Origin: UBA7672 sp030824255 | GTDB lineage: Bacteria; Pseudomonadota; Alphaproteobacteria; Caulobacterales; Hyphomonadaceae | Assembly (NCBI GenBank): GCA_942493305.1 | Contig: OW818686.1 | Span: 2,728,001 to 2,792,000 of the forward strand | DNA length: 64,000 bases | Reading direction: 5' to 3' | Shown: positions 17,460 through 33,794 of the stretch, piece after piece | Layout of the letters: each line of letters starts with the position of its first letter | How positions within the stretch are numbered: the first letter of the stretch is position 1 | Notes under the pieces: model-generated | Told to the model about the DNA's origin: nothing | Seen by the model: only the letters and a program-made list of their open reading frames with translations | The model's database searches: none | Translations under genes and position numbers: made by a program

Positions 17460-18860
17460 ATGACACTCGCCCTGCGCGCATGCCTGTTTGCCTCCGCTGC
17501 GGCGGGTCTGGCGGCGTGCGCGTCGAATCCGCCCCTGCAGGCCGCCGCCATCGACTATCGCCGCGATGATCCGTCGGGCGTCCATATGCGCCGGACGACC
17601 CAGCCGCAGGTCATGGCCGACAACACCCAGACACGCGCCGCGCCGCCGCCTGCCGCCAGCGCGCCGGTCGCCCCGTCCCATGGTGCGCCCACGCCGGAAA
17701 TTCCGCCCTACCAGATCGTGGCTGACTTGGGCCCGTCCTCCGGCCTGTCCGCTTCGGTCGAGGCCAGGAGCATGTCGCCCGAAAGCGGCGGACGTCCCGG
17801 CGGCGCGCGTACGGTGGTGCGCGACAATCCCGCCGCCCGCGCGGTCGAGGTCCTGCCCCGCGACACGCTCTATGACATCTCGCGCCGGTATAACGTGAAC
17901 ATGCGCGCACTGATCGAGACCAATGATCTGGCGCCGCCCTACCGCCTCGATGTCGGCGCGGTCATCTATCTGCCGCCGCAGAACATCCACACCGTGGAGA
18001 ATGGCGAGACGCTCTATTCTGTCTCCCGCCGCTACAATGTGGACACCCGCTCGCTCGCCCTGCTGAACGGCATGGCCCGCCCCTGGACCGTCTGGCCCGG
18101 AGACCTCCTCCTCCTCCCCCCCCTCGCCCGCGACCAGTCCCGCACCTCTTCAAAATCAGTCGCGTTGGCGCCCAACCCGTCCCTGCCTGCGCCAATCATT
18201 CAAACTGCTACGGTCCCGGCTACGACCGCCAAGCCTACGGCTGCCAAGCCTACGGCTTCCAAACCTGCGGAGACCAAGGTCGCTGTCGCCCCGCCTCCCG
18301 TTGCCGCTAGCGGCCCGATTTCCCTGAAAACGGCGGCCGCCCTCCCGGCAAAACCCGAGCTAAAGCCGGATACCAAGGCGACCAAATCTACGGCGGCTGC
18401 CCCGACGCCCGCACCGGTCGCCAAGTCCGTGCTGCCCCAGCCGCAGCAGACCGCGCCACAGGTCCCCGTCGGATCCCGCGAGTTCATCTGGCCGGTCTCC
18501 GGGCCGGTCCTCAAGGGCTTCGGCCTCTCCGCAGACGGCCAGCGCAATGACGGTGTGAATATCTCCGCCGCCAAAGGCGCCGAAGTCCGTGCCGCCGCCG
18601 GTGGGGAAGTCGTCTACGCAGGCAGCGAACTGGCCGGCTTCGGCAATCTTGTCCTGATCCGCCATCCGGGCGGATGGGTAACAGCTTACGCGCACGCCGA
18701 TTCCGTGCAGGTGGCAGAGGGTGACCTCGTGAAGCAGGGGCAGCCGATCGCCAAAGCGGGCTCCACCGGGAATGCCGCCTCTCCGCAGGTGCATTTCGAA
18801 CTGCGCAAAGGCAAGGAGCCGGTCGATCCGACGCTCCATCTGCCGGCGTTGCGCGGCTGA
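17460..18860 (+). CDS. LysM/M23 lipoprotein, NlpD-like, probably without peptidase activity
   Basis: This 466-residue envelope protein begins with a lipoprotein leader ending LAAC. Two LysM peptidoglycan-binding domains follow (RDTLYDISRRYNVNMRALI and GETLYSVSRRYNVDTRSLA, about residues 134-220), then a Pro/Ala/Lys linker with short AAKPTASKPA repeats, and a C-terminal M23 (LytM) domain. The first zinc site of active M23 enzymes (HxxxD) is NDGVN here, so His and Asp are replaced; the later histidines AYAHAD and VHFELRKG remain. This pattern matches NlpD/EnvC-type activators of cell-wall amidases. The start at 17460 gives the leader; the frame is open further upstream. Confidence 0.85.
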   Translation: MTLALRACLFASAAAGLAACASNPPLQAAAIDYRRDDPSGVHMRRTTQPQVMADNTQTRAAPPPAASAPVAPSHGAPTPEIPPYQIVADLGPSSGLSASVEARSMSPESGGRPGGARTVVRDNPAARAVEVLPRDTLYDISRRYNVNMRALIETNDLAPPYRLDVGAVIYLPPQNIHTVENGETLYSVSRRYNVDTRSLALLNGMARPWTVWPGDLLLLPPLARDQSRTSSKSVALAPNPSLPAPIIQTATVPATTAKPTAAKPTASKPAETKVAVAPPPVAASGPISLKTAAALPAKPELKPDTKATKSTAAAPTPAPVAKSVLPQPQQTAPQVPVGSREFIWPVSGPVLKGFGLSADGQRNDGVNISAAKGAEVRAAAGGEVVYAGSELAGFGNLVLIRHPGGWVTAYAHADSVQVAEGDLVKQGQPIAKAGSTGNAASPQVHFELRKGKEPVDPTLHLPALRG

Positions 18861-18942
18861 CGTTGCGACGAACTCCCCGTTACATCGGCCTGCCGTGGCG
18901 ATACGACCTGATTTGAAGGGCGTCCGGACGGAAAAGCTTGCA

Positions 18943-18970
18943 TTGCCAAGGGGGGCTCTCCCGATATAGT
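18943..18970 (+). promoter_or_regulatory. Candidate sigma-70 promoter for yajC-secD
   Basis: TTGCCA (18943-18948) and TATAGT (18965-18970) are separated by 16 bases, 59 bases before the yajC ATG. It lies in a less GC-rich gap after the LysM/M23 gene. Confidence 0.5.
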
Positions 18971-19028
18971 CCGCCCGCCATAAGCTCCCCATGTTTGCGG
19001 GAGCGATAGAGATTCCCACGGAGACCCG

Positions 19029-19391
19029 ATGCTGCCGATTCCGATGTTCTTCCAGACTGCTGCTGCCCCGGCGGCCGGAGCTGCACCCGGCGGCGACCTG
19101 CTGATGAGCCTGATGCTGCCGGTCGGCATGATCGTGATCTTCTACTTCCTGCTCATCCGCCCGCAGAACCAGCGCATGAAAAAACATCGCGCGATGGTCC
19201 AGGGCATGAAAAAAGGCGACACGGTCGTCACCCAGGGCGGCATCATCGGCCGCGTTTTCAAGCTGTCGGACGATGAAGTCACGATCGACACCGGCGAAGG
19301 CGGCAAGCTGCGCATCGTCCGCGGCATGATCGTTGACGTGAAGAACAAGGCCGACGCCCCGGCTGCCGCCAACGACGTCAAGGAAGGCTGA
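19029..19391 (+). CDS. yajC: Preprotein translocase subunit YajC
   Basis: YajC is a small inner-membrane protein that joins SecD-SecF in the Sec holo-translocon. The 120-residue protein has one membrane helix (about 25-46, LLMSLMLPVGMIVIFYFLLI) and the conserved cytoplasmic part RPQNQRMKKHRAM with GDTVVTQGGIIGRV. Ala/Pro-rich segments flank the core at both ends. The gene is 8 bases before secD and probably in one operon with it. Confidence 0.94.
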   Translation: MLPIPMFFQTAAAPAAGAAPGGDLLMSLMLPVGMIVIFYFLLIRPQNQRMKKHRAMVQGMKKGDTVVTQGGIIGRVFKLSDDEVTIDTGEGGKLRIVRGMIVDVKNKADAPAAANDVKEG

Positions 19392-19399
19392 TCCTTCCC

Positions 19400-20983
19400 A
19401 TGCTGCTGCGTTTCCCACCCTGGAAGGTGGCGCTGGTCCTCGGAGCCCTGATCCTGGGGTTTCTGGCGTGCGCCCCGAACATGCTCAACGAAGAGCAGCG
19501 CCGGTCCTATTTCGGCTGGTGGCCGACGCAGCCGCTCAAACTTGGCCTCGACCTGAAGGGCGGGGCGTCGATTCTTCTGGAAATTCCGGAAGCCGACCTC
19601 CGGACCAACGAGCTGCGCGAAGCTAACCGCATGGTGGGCGAGAAGCTGCGTGAAACGCCGCTGATCCCCATCCGCGAGCGGAACGCGCAGGGCGATGCCG
19701 TGATCGTACGTGTCGCCAACGCGACGGATACGCAGCGCGCCATTGATCGCCTCCGCACGCTTGGCGCCGCTGATATGTATGCGATCAGCCAGCGGCCCGA
19801 TGGCGCAATCGAGCTGAAATTCACCGAAGCGCACTTCCAGCGGCTCATGAACGATGCGGTAGAGGCGTCGCGCCAAGCCGTGCAGCGTCGCTCGGACAAT
19901 ACCGGTTTGGTCGAGCCGAACATCACCAAACAGGGCGAAAATCGCGTCCTGATCGAGGTTCCCGGCCTCACGCCGGAGCGCGTTACCGAGCTGGTGGACC
20001 TGCTCACGCAGGCCGGCGCGCTGACCTTCAACATGGTAGATACGCAGGCCAATCCGGCCGACTACGAGATCGGCGTCCCGCGTAACAACCGCGTTGCGCT
20101 TCCGAACGAGAGCATGGGCGGGGCTCCGCAGGTGGTAATGCTCGACCCGATCATCTCGGGCAGCGACCTGTCCGGCGCCTTCCAGGCGTACGACCAGTAC
20201 AACAGCCCGAACATCTCCTTCACGCTGCATGGGCCGGGCGCGCAGAAATTTGGGCGGGCGACGTCGGCCAATGTGGGCCGTCCGTTCGCCATCGTTCTCG
20301 ACAATCGCATCATCTCGGCTCCAACTATCAACTCGCCGATCACCTCGGGTTCTGGCCAGATCACCGGCCAGTTCACGATGCAGGAGGCGCAGGATCTTGC
20401 GGTTGTTCTGGCGTCAGGCCAGCTGCCGGCGAAGCTTCAGGTGGTCGAACAGCGCGTCGTTGACGCCAGCCTCGGCGCAGACTCAATTCAGGCAGGCGTG
20501 CTTGCGTCCATCGTCGGCGTCGTCCTCGTGATCATCTTCATGATCGCGGCCTACGGCCTGCTAGGCGTGTTCGCGTGCATCGCCCTGATCTGCAACCTCT
20601 TCATGATGATTGGCGTGTTGTCTGCCTTTGGCGCGACGCTTACCCTGCCGGGCATTGCCGGTATCCTGCTGACCATGGGTATGGCCGTCGACTACAACGT
20701 GCTGATTTTCGAACGAATACGCGAAGAGAAGAAGGCAGGGCGATCGCCCGTCACGTCGGTTGAAGCTGGCTATGAAATGGCGATGGCTACCATCGTCGAC
20801 GCCAACATTACTCACCTCGTAGCAGCGGGCGTCATGTTCATGCTGGGGGAAGGTCCTGTCCGTGGATTTGCCGTGACGCTGGCCATCGGCGTTCTGACCT
20901 CGATCTTCACAGCGGTCATCGTAGCCCGCTGGATCATGTCGATGTGGCTCCGCGCCACCCGGCCGAAATGGATTCCGATCTGA
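19400..20983 (+). CDS. secD: Protein translocase subunit SecD
   Basis: SecD uses the proton motive force to help pull exported proteins through SecYEG. The 527-residue protein has an N-terminal helix, the signature LGLDLKGGASILLEI (about 49-63), a large periplasmic region, and five C-terminal membrane helices with the RND-type motif GMAVDYNVLIFERIREE. Length is normal for alphaproteobacteria. SecD requires SecF, yet secF is absent downstream; the next gene is secE. The lower GC use in this gene compared with yajC is modest. Confidence 0.95.
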   Translation: MLLRFPPWKVALVLGALILGFLACAPNMLNEEQRRSYFGWWPTQPLKLGLDLKGGASILLEIPEADLRTNELREANRMVGEKLRETPLIPIRERNAQGDAVIVRVANATDTQRAIDRLRTLGAADMYAISQRPDGAIELKFTEAHFQRLMNDAVEASRQAVQRRSDNTGLVEPNITKQGENRVLIEVPGLTPERVTELVDLLTQAGALTFNMVDTQANPADYEIGVPRNNRVALPNESMGGAPQVVMLDPIISGSDLSGAFQAYDQYNSPNISFTLHGPGAQKFGRATSANVGRPFAIVLDNRIISAPTINSPITSGSGQITGQFTMQEAQDLAVVLASGQLPAKLQVVEQRVVDASLGADSIQAGVLASIVGVVLVIIFMIAAYGLLGVFACIALICNLFMMIGVLSAFGATLTLPGIAGILLTMGMAVDYNVLIFERIREEKKAGRSPVTSVEAGYEMAMATIVDANITHLVAAGVMFMLGEGPVRGFAVTLAIGVLTSIFTAVIVARWIMSMWLRATRPKWIPI

Positions 20984-21198
20984 GGGATGGCGTCGCCGCC
21001 TAAGAAATGGAGCAAGTGATAGGTCGTATTGTTTTTGAGTAGCTCCAAATAGGCGCACACGCGCGATGAACCGTGCACCAACCCCTTGAATTAAAAGGGC
21101 ACGCCACCGAGATTTTGTGAATCTCGACTGCCCGCTGAAAAGGCATGGACTGGCGGGCCCCTTTGCCCTAGACGGACCCGCTCAACCCCCGGAATGTC
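20984..21198 (+). promoter_or_regulatory. secD-secE gap with a candidate secE promoter
   Basis: No secF fragment and no tRNA-Trp are seen in these 215 bases, although tRNA-Trp often precedes secE. A candidate promoter is TGGACT (21146-21151) and TAGACG (21169-21174) with a 17-base spacer, 25 bases before the secE ATG. The -35 is imperfect, so this is tentative. Confidence 0.35.
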
Positions 21199-21444
21199 AT
21201 GAAATCGCCGACCGGAACTTCCGAGACCAATTCACCTTCGCCGCCCAAGAAGCGGGTGGGGCCCATCACCTTTTTCAGCCAGGTTCGCGCCGAGGCCCGC
21301 AAGGTGACGTGGACCAGCTATCGGGAGACGTGGATCGCTTCGGTAATGGTCGCCGTCATGGTCATTCTGGCCGCTATTTTCTTCTATGCCACCGACAGCG
21401 TCGTTCGCGTCATTGTCGGCTTCCTGACCGGGGTCTGGCACTAA
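21199..21444 (+). CDS. secE: Preprotein translocase subunit SecE
   Basis: SecE clamps the SecY channel. The 81-residue protein is the short one-helix form: a polar N terminus, the conserved amphipathic segment VRAEARKVTWTSYRETW (about 37-53), and one C-terminal membrane helix (about 55-75). The stop overlaps the nusG start by one base. Adjacency to nusG and rplK is near universal in bacteria. Confidence 0.95.
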   Translation: MKSPTGTSETNSPSPPKKRVGPITFFSQVRAEARKVTWTSYRETWIASVMVAVMVILAAIFFYATDSVVRVIVGFLTGVWH

Positions 21445-21986
21445 TGGCTGACGCTCGCTGGTATATTGTCCACGCTTACTCGAACTTCGAGAAGAAGGTG
21501 GCCTCCACGATCCGCGAACAGGCGGACATGCAGAGCCTTGGCGATCTGATCGAAGAGATCGAAGTGCCGACCGAGGAAGTCGTGGAAGTCGTGCGTGGCC
21601 GCAAGCGCACGGTCGAAAAGCGCCACATGCCGGGCTACGTCCTGGTGAAGATGAAGATGACGGATGAGGCCTACCACCTCATCAAGAACACCCCGAAAGT
21701 GACGGGCTTCCTTGGCGCTGAAGGCGGCAAGAAGCCTCTTCCGGTTCCTCAGGTTGAAGTTGATCGTATCCTCGGCAAGATCGAGTCCGGTACCGTCGAG
21801 CGCGCGCGGCCGAAGATGCAGTTCGAGATCGGCGAAAAGGTCAAGGTTACCGATGGCCCGTTTGCTTCCTTCGAGGGCGCTGTGGATTCTATCGACGAAG
21901 ATACGGGCCGCCTGAAGGTGACCGTGACCATCTTTGGTCGTGCTACGCCGGTCGATCTGGAATACGGCCAGGTTCAGAAGGCCTAG
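21444..21986 (+). CDS. nusG: Transcription termination/antitermination factor NusG
   Basis: NusG binds RNA polymerase, modulates pausing and Rho termination, and links polymerase to the ribosome. The 180-residue protein has the NGN domain (RWYIVHAYSNFEKKVAS at the start, PGYVLVKMKMTDE) and the C-terminal KOW domain (GPFASFEGAVDSIDEDTGRL). The ATG at 21444 overlaps the secE stop; an in-frame upstream opening has no family similarity and was not used. Confidence 0.96.
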   Translation: MADARWYIVHAYSNFEKKVASTIREQADMQSLGDLIEEIEVPTEEVVEVVRGRKRTVEKRHMPGYVLVKMKMTDEAYHLIKNTPKVTGFLGAEGGKKPLPVPQVEVDRILGKIESGTVERARPKMQFEIGEKVKVTDGPFASFEGAVDSIDEDTGRLKVTVTIFGRATPVDLEYGQVQKA

Positions 21987-22201
21987 GCTCGGGCAACCGG
22001 CCACTCAGTTAATTGGGGCGAGCGCGGATGGGGCCATTGGCTCCATAATTGGCTTGCTTTTCCTGCTGCCAGCCCGTATTTGCCCGCGTTCGCGTGGGAG
22101 GCTTGAGCCAGCCCCACCACGCACCCCCCGCCTTTCCGGATGGTCCGGCGAGGCCCGCCTGAAGGTGAAACACCCTTCCGGCTGCCACAAGTGAGGGAAA
22201 C

Positions 22202-22633
22202 ATGGCGAAGAAACTGTTGGGGAGCCTGAAGCTTCAGGTTCCCGCCGGAGCGGCAAACCCGTCTCCCCCGATCGGCCCCGCTCTAGGTCAGCGCGGCATC
22301 AACATCATGGAATTCTGCAAGGCGTTCAACGCCCGCACGGCGCAGGAACAGAAGGGCACGCCCCTTCCTGTGGTTATCACGTATTACCAGGACAAGTCGT
22401 TTACCTTCGAGATCAAGACGCCGCCGGCGTCCTACTATCTGAAGCAAGCGGCGAAGATCACGTCCGGCTCGAAGCTGCCGGGCCGCGACAACGCCGGCAC
22501 CGTCACGATGGAACAGTGCCGCGAGATCGCCCAGAAGAAACTCAAGGACCTGAACACGAACGACGTGGATGCAGGCGCCAAGATCATCGCCGGGTCCGCC
22601 CGCGCGATGGGTCTGCAAGTGACGGGGGCTTAA
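22202..22633 (+). CDS. rplK: 50S ribosomal protein L11
   Basis: L11 binds the GTPase-associated region of 23S rRNA. The 143-residue protein has the signature VPAGAANPSPPIGPALGQRG and the C-terminal rRNA-binding stretch with KDLNTNDVDAG. A purine-rich agggaaac precedes the ATG. It lies 215 bases after nusG, a gap with a near-palindrome (ggccattggctcc) but no clear promoter, so the rplKA mRNA may begin upstream of secE or within the gap. rplA follows by 4 bases. Confidence 0.97.
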   Translation: MAKKLLGSLKLQVPAGAANPSPPIGPALGQRGINIMEFCKAFNARTAQEQKGTPLPVVITYYQDKSFTFEIKTPPASYYLKQAAKITSGSKLPGRDNAGTVTMEQCREIAQKKLKDLNTNDVDAGAKIIAGSARAMGLQVTGA

Positions 22634-22637
22634 TCAC

Positions 22638-23342
22638 ATGGCACTCGGAAAACGCACGACGGCGATCCGCAAGAACGTCGATCCGACCAAGGTCTACAAA
22701 GTCACCGACGCGGTGAAGATCGTCAAAGGCAACGCGAAGGCGAAGTTCGACGAGACGATCGAGATCGCAGTGAACCTCGGCATCGACCCGAAGCAGGCGG
22801 ACCAGAACGTCCGGGGCGTTGTGAACCTGCCGGCCGGCACGGGTCGTACGATTCGCGTTGCTGTGTTTGCGCGCGACAAGAAAGCTGACGAAGCCCGCGC
22901 CGCTGGCGCTGACATCGTTGGCGCGGAAGACCTGTTCGAAACCGTCAATGGCGGCAAGGTCGATTTTGACCGCGTCATCGCCACGCCGGACATGATGGGC
23001 CTCGTCGGTCGTCTCGGTAAGGTGCTGGGCCCGAAAGGCCTGATGCCGAACCCGAAAGTTGGCACCGTCACGCCGAACGTCGCGCAGGCTGTCAAAGACG
23101 CCAAGGGCGGCTCGGTCGAGTTCCGCGCAGAGAAAACGGGCATCATCCACGCTGGTGTGGGCAAGGCCTCGTTCTCGGAAGCTGACCTTGAGAAGAACGT
23201 TCGCGCATTCGTGGGCGCTCTCGTGAAAGCCCGCCCGTCGGGTGCTAAAGGCACGTACGTCAAGAAGATCGCGCTGTCCTCGACGATGGGCCCCGGCGTG
23301 TCGATCGAAGTGAGCGATATCTCGCAGACGCCGACCTCGTAA
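22638..23342 (+). CDS. rplA: 50S ribosomal protein L1
   Basis: L1 forms the mobile stalk near the E site and, in E. coli, represses its own rplKA mRNA. The 234-residue protein shows the family pattern FDETIEIAVNLGIDPKQADQ and MGLVGRLGKVLGPKGLMPNP. Length is standard. A strong terminator follows at 23371, so rplKA forms a unit separate from rplJL. Confidence 0.97.
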   Translation: MALGKRTTAIRKNVDPTKVYKVTDAVKIVKGNAKAKFDETIEIAVNLGIDPKQADQNVRGVVNLPAGTGRTIRVAVFARDKKADEARAAGADIVGAEDLFETVNGGKVDFDRVIATPDMMGLVGRLGKVLGPKGLMPNPKVGTVTPNVAQAVKDAKGGSVEFRAEKTGIIHAGVGKASFSEADLEKNVRAFVGALVKARPSGAKGTYVKKIALSSTMGPGVSIEVSDISQTPTS

Positions 23343-23368
23343 GAGCGCGCGCACTGCAGGAATTGCGA

Positions 23369-23398
23369 AGGCCGGCAGAGTGATCTGCCGGCCTTTTG
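23369..23398 (+). terminator. Intrinsic terminator after rplA
   Basis: Stem ggccggcaga (23371-23380) and tctgccggcc (23385-23394) with loop gtga, followed by TTTT (23395-23398). Stem and T run are textbook in form. Confidence 0.92.
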
Positions 23399-23672
23399 CT
23401 TTTGGTCGGTCGCGTGGATGCCCCAGAATGGGGTGAACGCAGTCGCGAGCGCGCGTTCGCGCCCAAATGCTTTGCAGCGCATTTATTGTGTGCTGGTAGA
23501 AAGTAACCGTCCATTTTGGGCGATTACCTGTCCTGAGGTGGGGCGCTAGCAGGCATGCGCGACTCAAGAACCGAGATACAGGCCTACCTGATCAGCCAGA
23601 TCATGGTGCGATAGTCCTGAAGAGGTATTCGCAATCATTTCGAAATCAGAACAAGATGCTAGCAGCCCTAGC

Positions 23673-23701
23673 TTGTCTGGGGCAGGGCTTTTCCCTATTT
23701 A
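23673..23701 (+). promoter_or_regulatory. Upstream candidate promoter in the rplA-rplJ gap
   Basis: TTGTCT (23673-23678) and TATTTA (23696-23701) with a 17-base spacer lie 472 bases before rplJ. This may be a second start for rplJL-rpoBC upstream of the site at 23784. Confidence 0.35.
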
Positions 23702-23783
23702 CCTGCTTCCGCAGCCGGATCCCCTCCAATTTCTCGTAATTTGCCGGGCCGGATCAGCATTCTGGAAAAAAGCAAGTGGGTGC

Positions 23784-23813
23784 TTGCCAAAGAGCTGTTC
23801 GGGGCGCTATACG
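23784..23813 (+). promoter_or_regulatory. Candidate main promoter for rplJL-rpoBC
   Basis: TTGCCA (23784-23789) and TATACG (23808-23813) with an 18-base spacer. The -10 context GCTATACG resembles the Caulobacter housekeeping element. Transcription from here would give a leader of about 350 bases before rplJ. Confidence 0.5.
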
Positions 23814-24172
23814 CTGCGGCTGGACGGGAGATTCGTTAACGCGAGCCTCCCGTTTCTCGTCCAAGATTGCAGGTGGAGCAAGACGTACAGACCAGACTAA
23901 CTATCTGGTTTTGCTCCTCAATTTCCTGCATGAGACGGGGTGTGACGGGACAGGGTGCGTAGTTGGCGTAGACGCTAACGACGACGCCCTTAAGTTCGTT
24001 TCTGCCCTGGGACGGGGGCACGCTGGGTCTCGATGACCGCGCGCCCTCCCCGGACTAGCCGGTCCCCTTTTGCAGGGGTCGGGAGATCGGGATGGGTGGA
24101 GCGGGTGTTGGGTCCTGTGTGCGCTTCCTGGGGCGGCCGGAATAGTCCGGTTGTCCAACCTGGAGACCGCAT
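23814..24172 (+). promoter_or_regulatory. Long structured leader upstream of rplJ
   Basis: Stems visible in order: acgggag (23824-23830) with ctcccgt (23847-23853); then a nested set gcagg (23869-23873) with cctgc (23925-23929), ggagcaa (23875-23881) with ttgctcc (23911-23917), and accaga (23891-23896) with tctggt (23904-23909) followed by TTTT-like sequence. Closer to rplJ lie ccggactagccgg and ggtccccttttgcaggggtc. In many bacteria the L10-L12 complex binds this leader to repress translation; whether the folded parts here correspond to that site is inference. No gene is recognised in 23399-24172. Confidence 0.4.
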
Positions 24173-24688
24173 ATGGATAAAGCTGGAAAAGCAGCGGCGC
24201 TCGAGACCTATAAACAGGTCTTCGCCGACGCTGGCGTGATTGTTATCGCGCAATATTCCGGATTGACCGTGCGAGAGCTCACGGATCTGCGCACGAAGCT
24301 CAAGGCCGAAGGCGCAAATCTGAAGGTCATGAAGAACCGGCTCGCGAAAATCGCGCTGGACGGCAAGGGTGGTGATGCAGCGGGAGCGATGTTCGTCGGC
24401 CCGGTCGCAGTCGCCTTCTCGCCCGATCCGGTCGCGGCTTCGAAAGTCGTGGCGGACTTCGCCAAGACGAACGACAAGCTCGTTCTCATTGGCGCGCTCA
24501 TGGGCGACCAGGTGCTCGACCAGAATGGCGTGAAGCAGCTTGCTGCTCTGCCGTCGCTGGACCAGCTCCGTGGCAAGATCATCGGCCTCATCCAGGCTCC
24601 GGCGACGAAGATCGCTGGAATCGTGGCTGCGCCGGCGGCTCAGCTCGCTCGCGTTGTTGGCGCTTACGCCAACAAGGACGCCGCCTAA
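24173..24688 (+). CDS. rplJ: 50S ribosomal protein L10
   Basis: L10 anchors the L7/L12 dimers to form the stalk that recruits translation factors. The 171-residue protein starts MDKAGKAAALETYKQVFADA and has the conserved region LTDLRTKLKAEGANLKVMKN; the C-terminal helix that binds L12 dimers is Ala/Val rich. It has a long upstream leader and is 58 bases before rplL, in the usual order. Confidence 0.96.
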   Translation: MDKAGKAAALETYKQVFADAGVIVIAQYSGLTVRELTDLRTKLKAEGANLKVMKNRLAKIALDGKGGDAAGAMFVGPVAVAFSPDPVAASKVVADFAKTNDKLVLIGALMGDQVLDQNGVKQLAALPSLDQLRGKIIGLIQAPATKIAGIVAAPAAQLARVVGAYANKDAA

Positions 24689-24746
24689 GACCTGCTTTCA
24701 AACGAATAATCCGTAGTCACACACCCGAACTCAACAGGAACCTAAA

Positions 24747-25124
24747 ATGTCCAAACTTGATAAAATCGTCGAAGACCTGTCGTCGCTGACCGTCCTCGAA
24801 GCTGCCGACCTCGCCAAGCTTCTCGAAGAGAAGTGGGGCGTGTCCGCTGCCGCTCCGGCCGCTGCTGCTGCTGGCCCGGCCGCTGCTGCTGCCCCGGCTG
24901 CCGAAGCGCAGACCGAGTTCTCCGTCATCCTGAAGGATGCTGGCGACAAGAAAATCAACGTCATCAAAGTCGTTCGTGAAGTTGTGCCGAGCCTCGGCCT
25001 GAAAGAAGCGAAAGACCTGGTCGAAGCTGCTCCGAAAGCCGTCAAAGAAGGCGTGTCGAAGGAAGAAGCCGAGACCATCAAGAAGAAGCTGGAAGAGACC
25101 GGCGCCAAGGTCGAAATCAAGTAA
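24747..25124 (+). CDS. rplL: 50S ribosomal protein L7/L12
   Basis: L7/L12 is the multi-copy stalk protein that activates GTP hydrolysis by translation factors. The 125-residue protein has the N-terminal dimerisation domain (KLDKIVEDLSSLTVLEAADL), an Ala/Pro hinge (about 35-55), and the C-terminal factor-binding domain (KKINVIKVVREVVPSLGLKE). Codon use is strongly biased, as expected for a very highly expressed gene. A hairpin between rplL and rpoB may reduce downstream transcription. Confidence 0.97.
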   Translation: MSKLDKIVEDLSSLTVLEAADLAKLLEEKWGVSAAAPAAAAAGPAAAAAPAAEAQTEFSVILKDAGDKKINVIKVVREVVPSLGLKEAKDLVEAAPKAVKEGVSKEEAETIKKKLEETGAKVEIK

Positions 25125-25133
25125 GGCCTTGTT

Positions 25134-25168
25134 CGCGTCGCCGGAGGGCAGGGCTCTCCGGCGACGCG
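25134..25168 (+). promoter_or_regulatory. rplL-rpoB intercistronic hairpin (attenuator or processing site)
   Basis: A perfect 13-bp stem, cgcgtcgccggag (25134-25146) with ctccggcgacgcg (25156-25168), has a 9-base loop and is followed by a weak T-rich stretch. In E. coli the same position carries a partial terminator and RNase III site that set the rplL to rpoB ratio. The function here is inferred from position and form. Confidence 0.65.
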
Positions 25169-25335
25169 TACTGTCTTTGACCCCCATGCGCAGGAGGGGG
25201 TTGACGGTGGTGGTAGAGTTAGACCGGCGACTCAGGTCTGAGTCGTCCTTGCGCACCGGATACTAACGGTCCAACGGCGCCGCCCGATCCCCGCGGGTGG
25301 AAGCTGCGGCCAAGAAGAAGCGAGCTGACCAGCAC

Positions 25336-29445
<4,110 letters not shown>

Positions 29446-29529
29446 GGGTCGACGCCGCCTGAACTTCGCAATGAATATCCGTGGGGCCCCAGGGCTCCAC
29501 GGTCACCCCAAGAGGGAGACTAAATACGG

Positions 29530-33690
<4,161 letters not shown>

Positions 33691-33710
33691 GCGGGTATGG
33701 ATGATCAATA

Positions 33711-33746
33711 AAAAGACGGCGGCGAACGAAAGTTCGCCGCCGTTTT
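33711..33746 (+). terminator. Intrinsic terminator after rpoC
   Basis: A 12-bp stem, acggcggcgaac (33716-33727) with gttcgccgccgt (33732-33743), is closed by a GAAA tetraloop and followed by TTT plus a T-rich stretch. A-rich sequence (33708-33714) precedes it. Confidence 0.93.
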
Positions 33747-33794
33747 GCTTTTGAGGCCCAACGGCTATGCTCGCTCCTGTTGATGCGAGGATCC

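Noticed and set aside
20984..21198. tRNA-Trp before secE
   Set aside because: No cloverleaf or CCA-type acceptor could be found in the gap; no tRNA or rRNA gene was recognised anywhere in the window.
23673..23900. A 75-codon plus-strand frame in the rplA-rplJ gap
   Set aside because: It starts inside promoter-like sequence, has no ribosome-binding site, and shows no protein features; the structured-leader reading is preferred.
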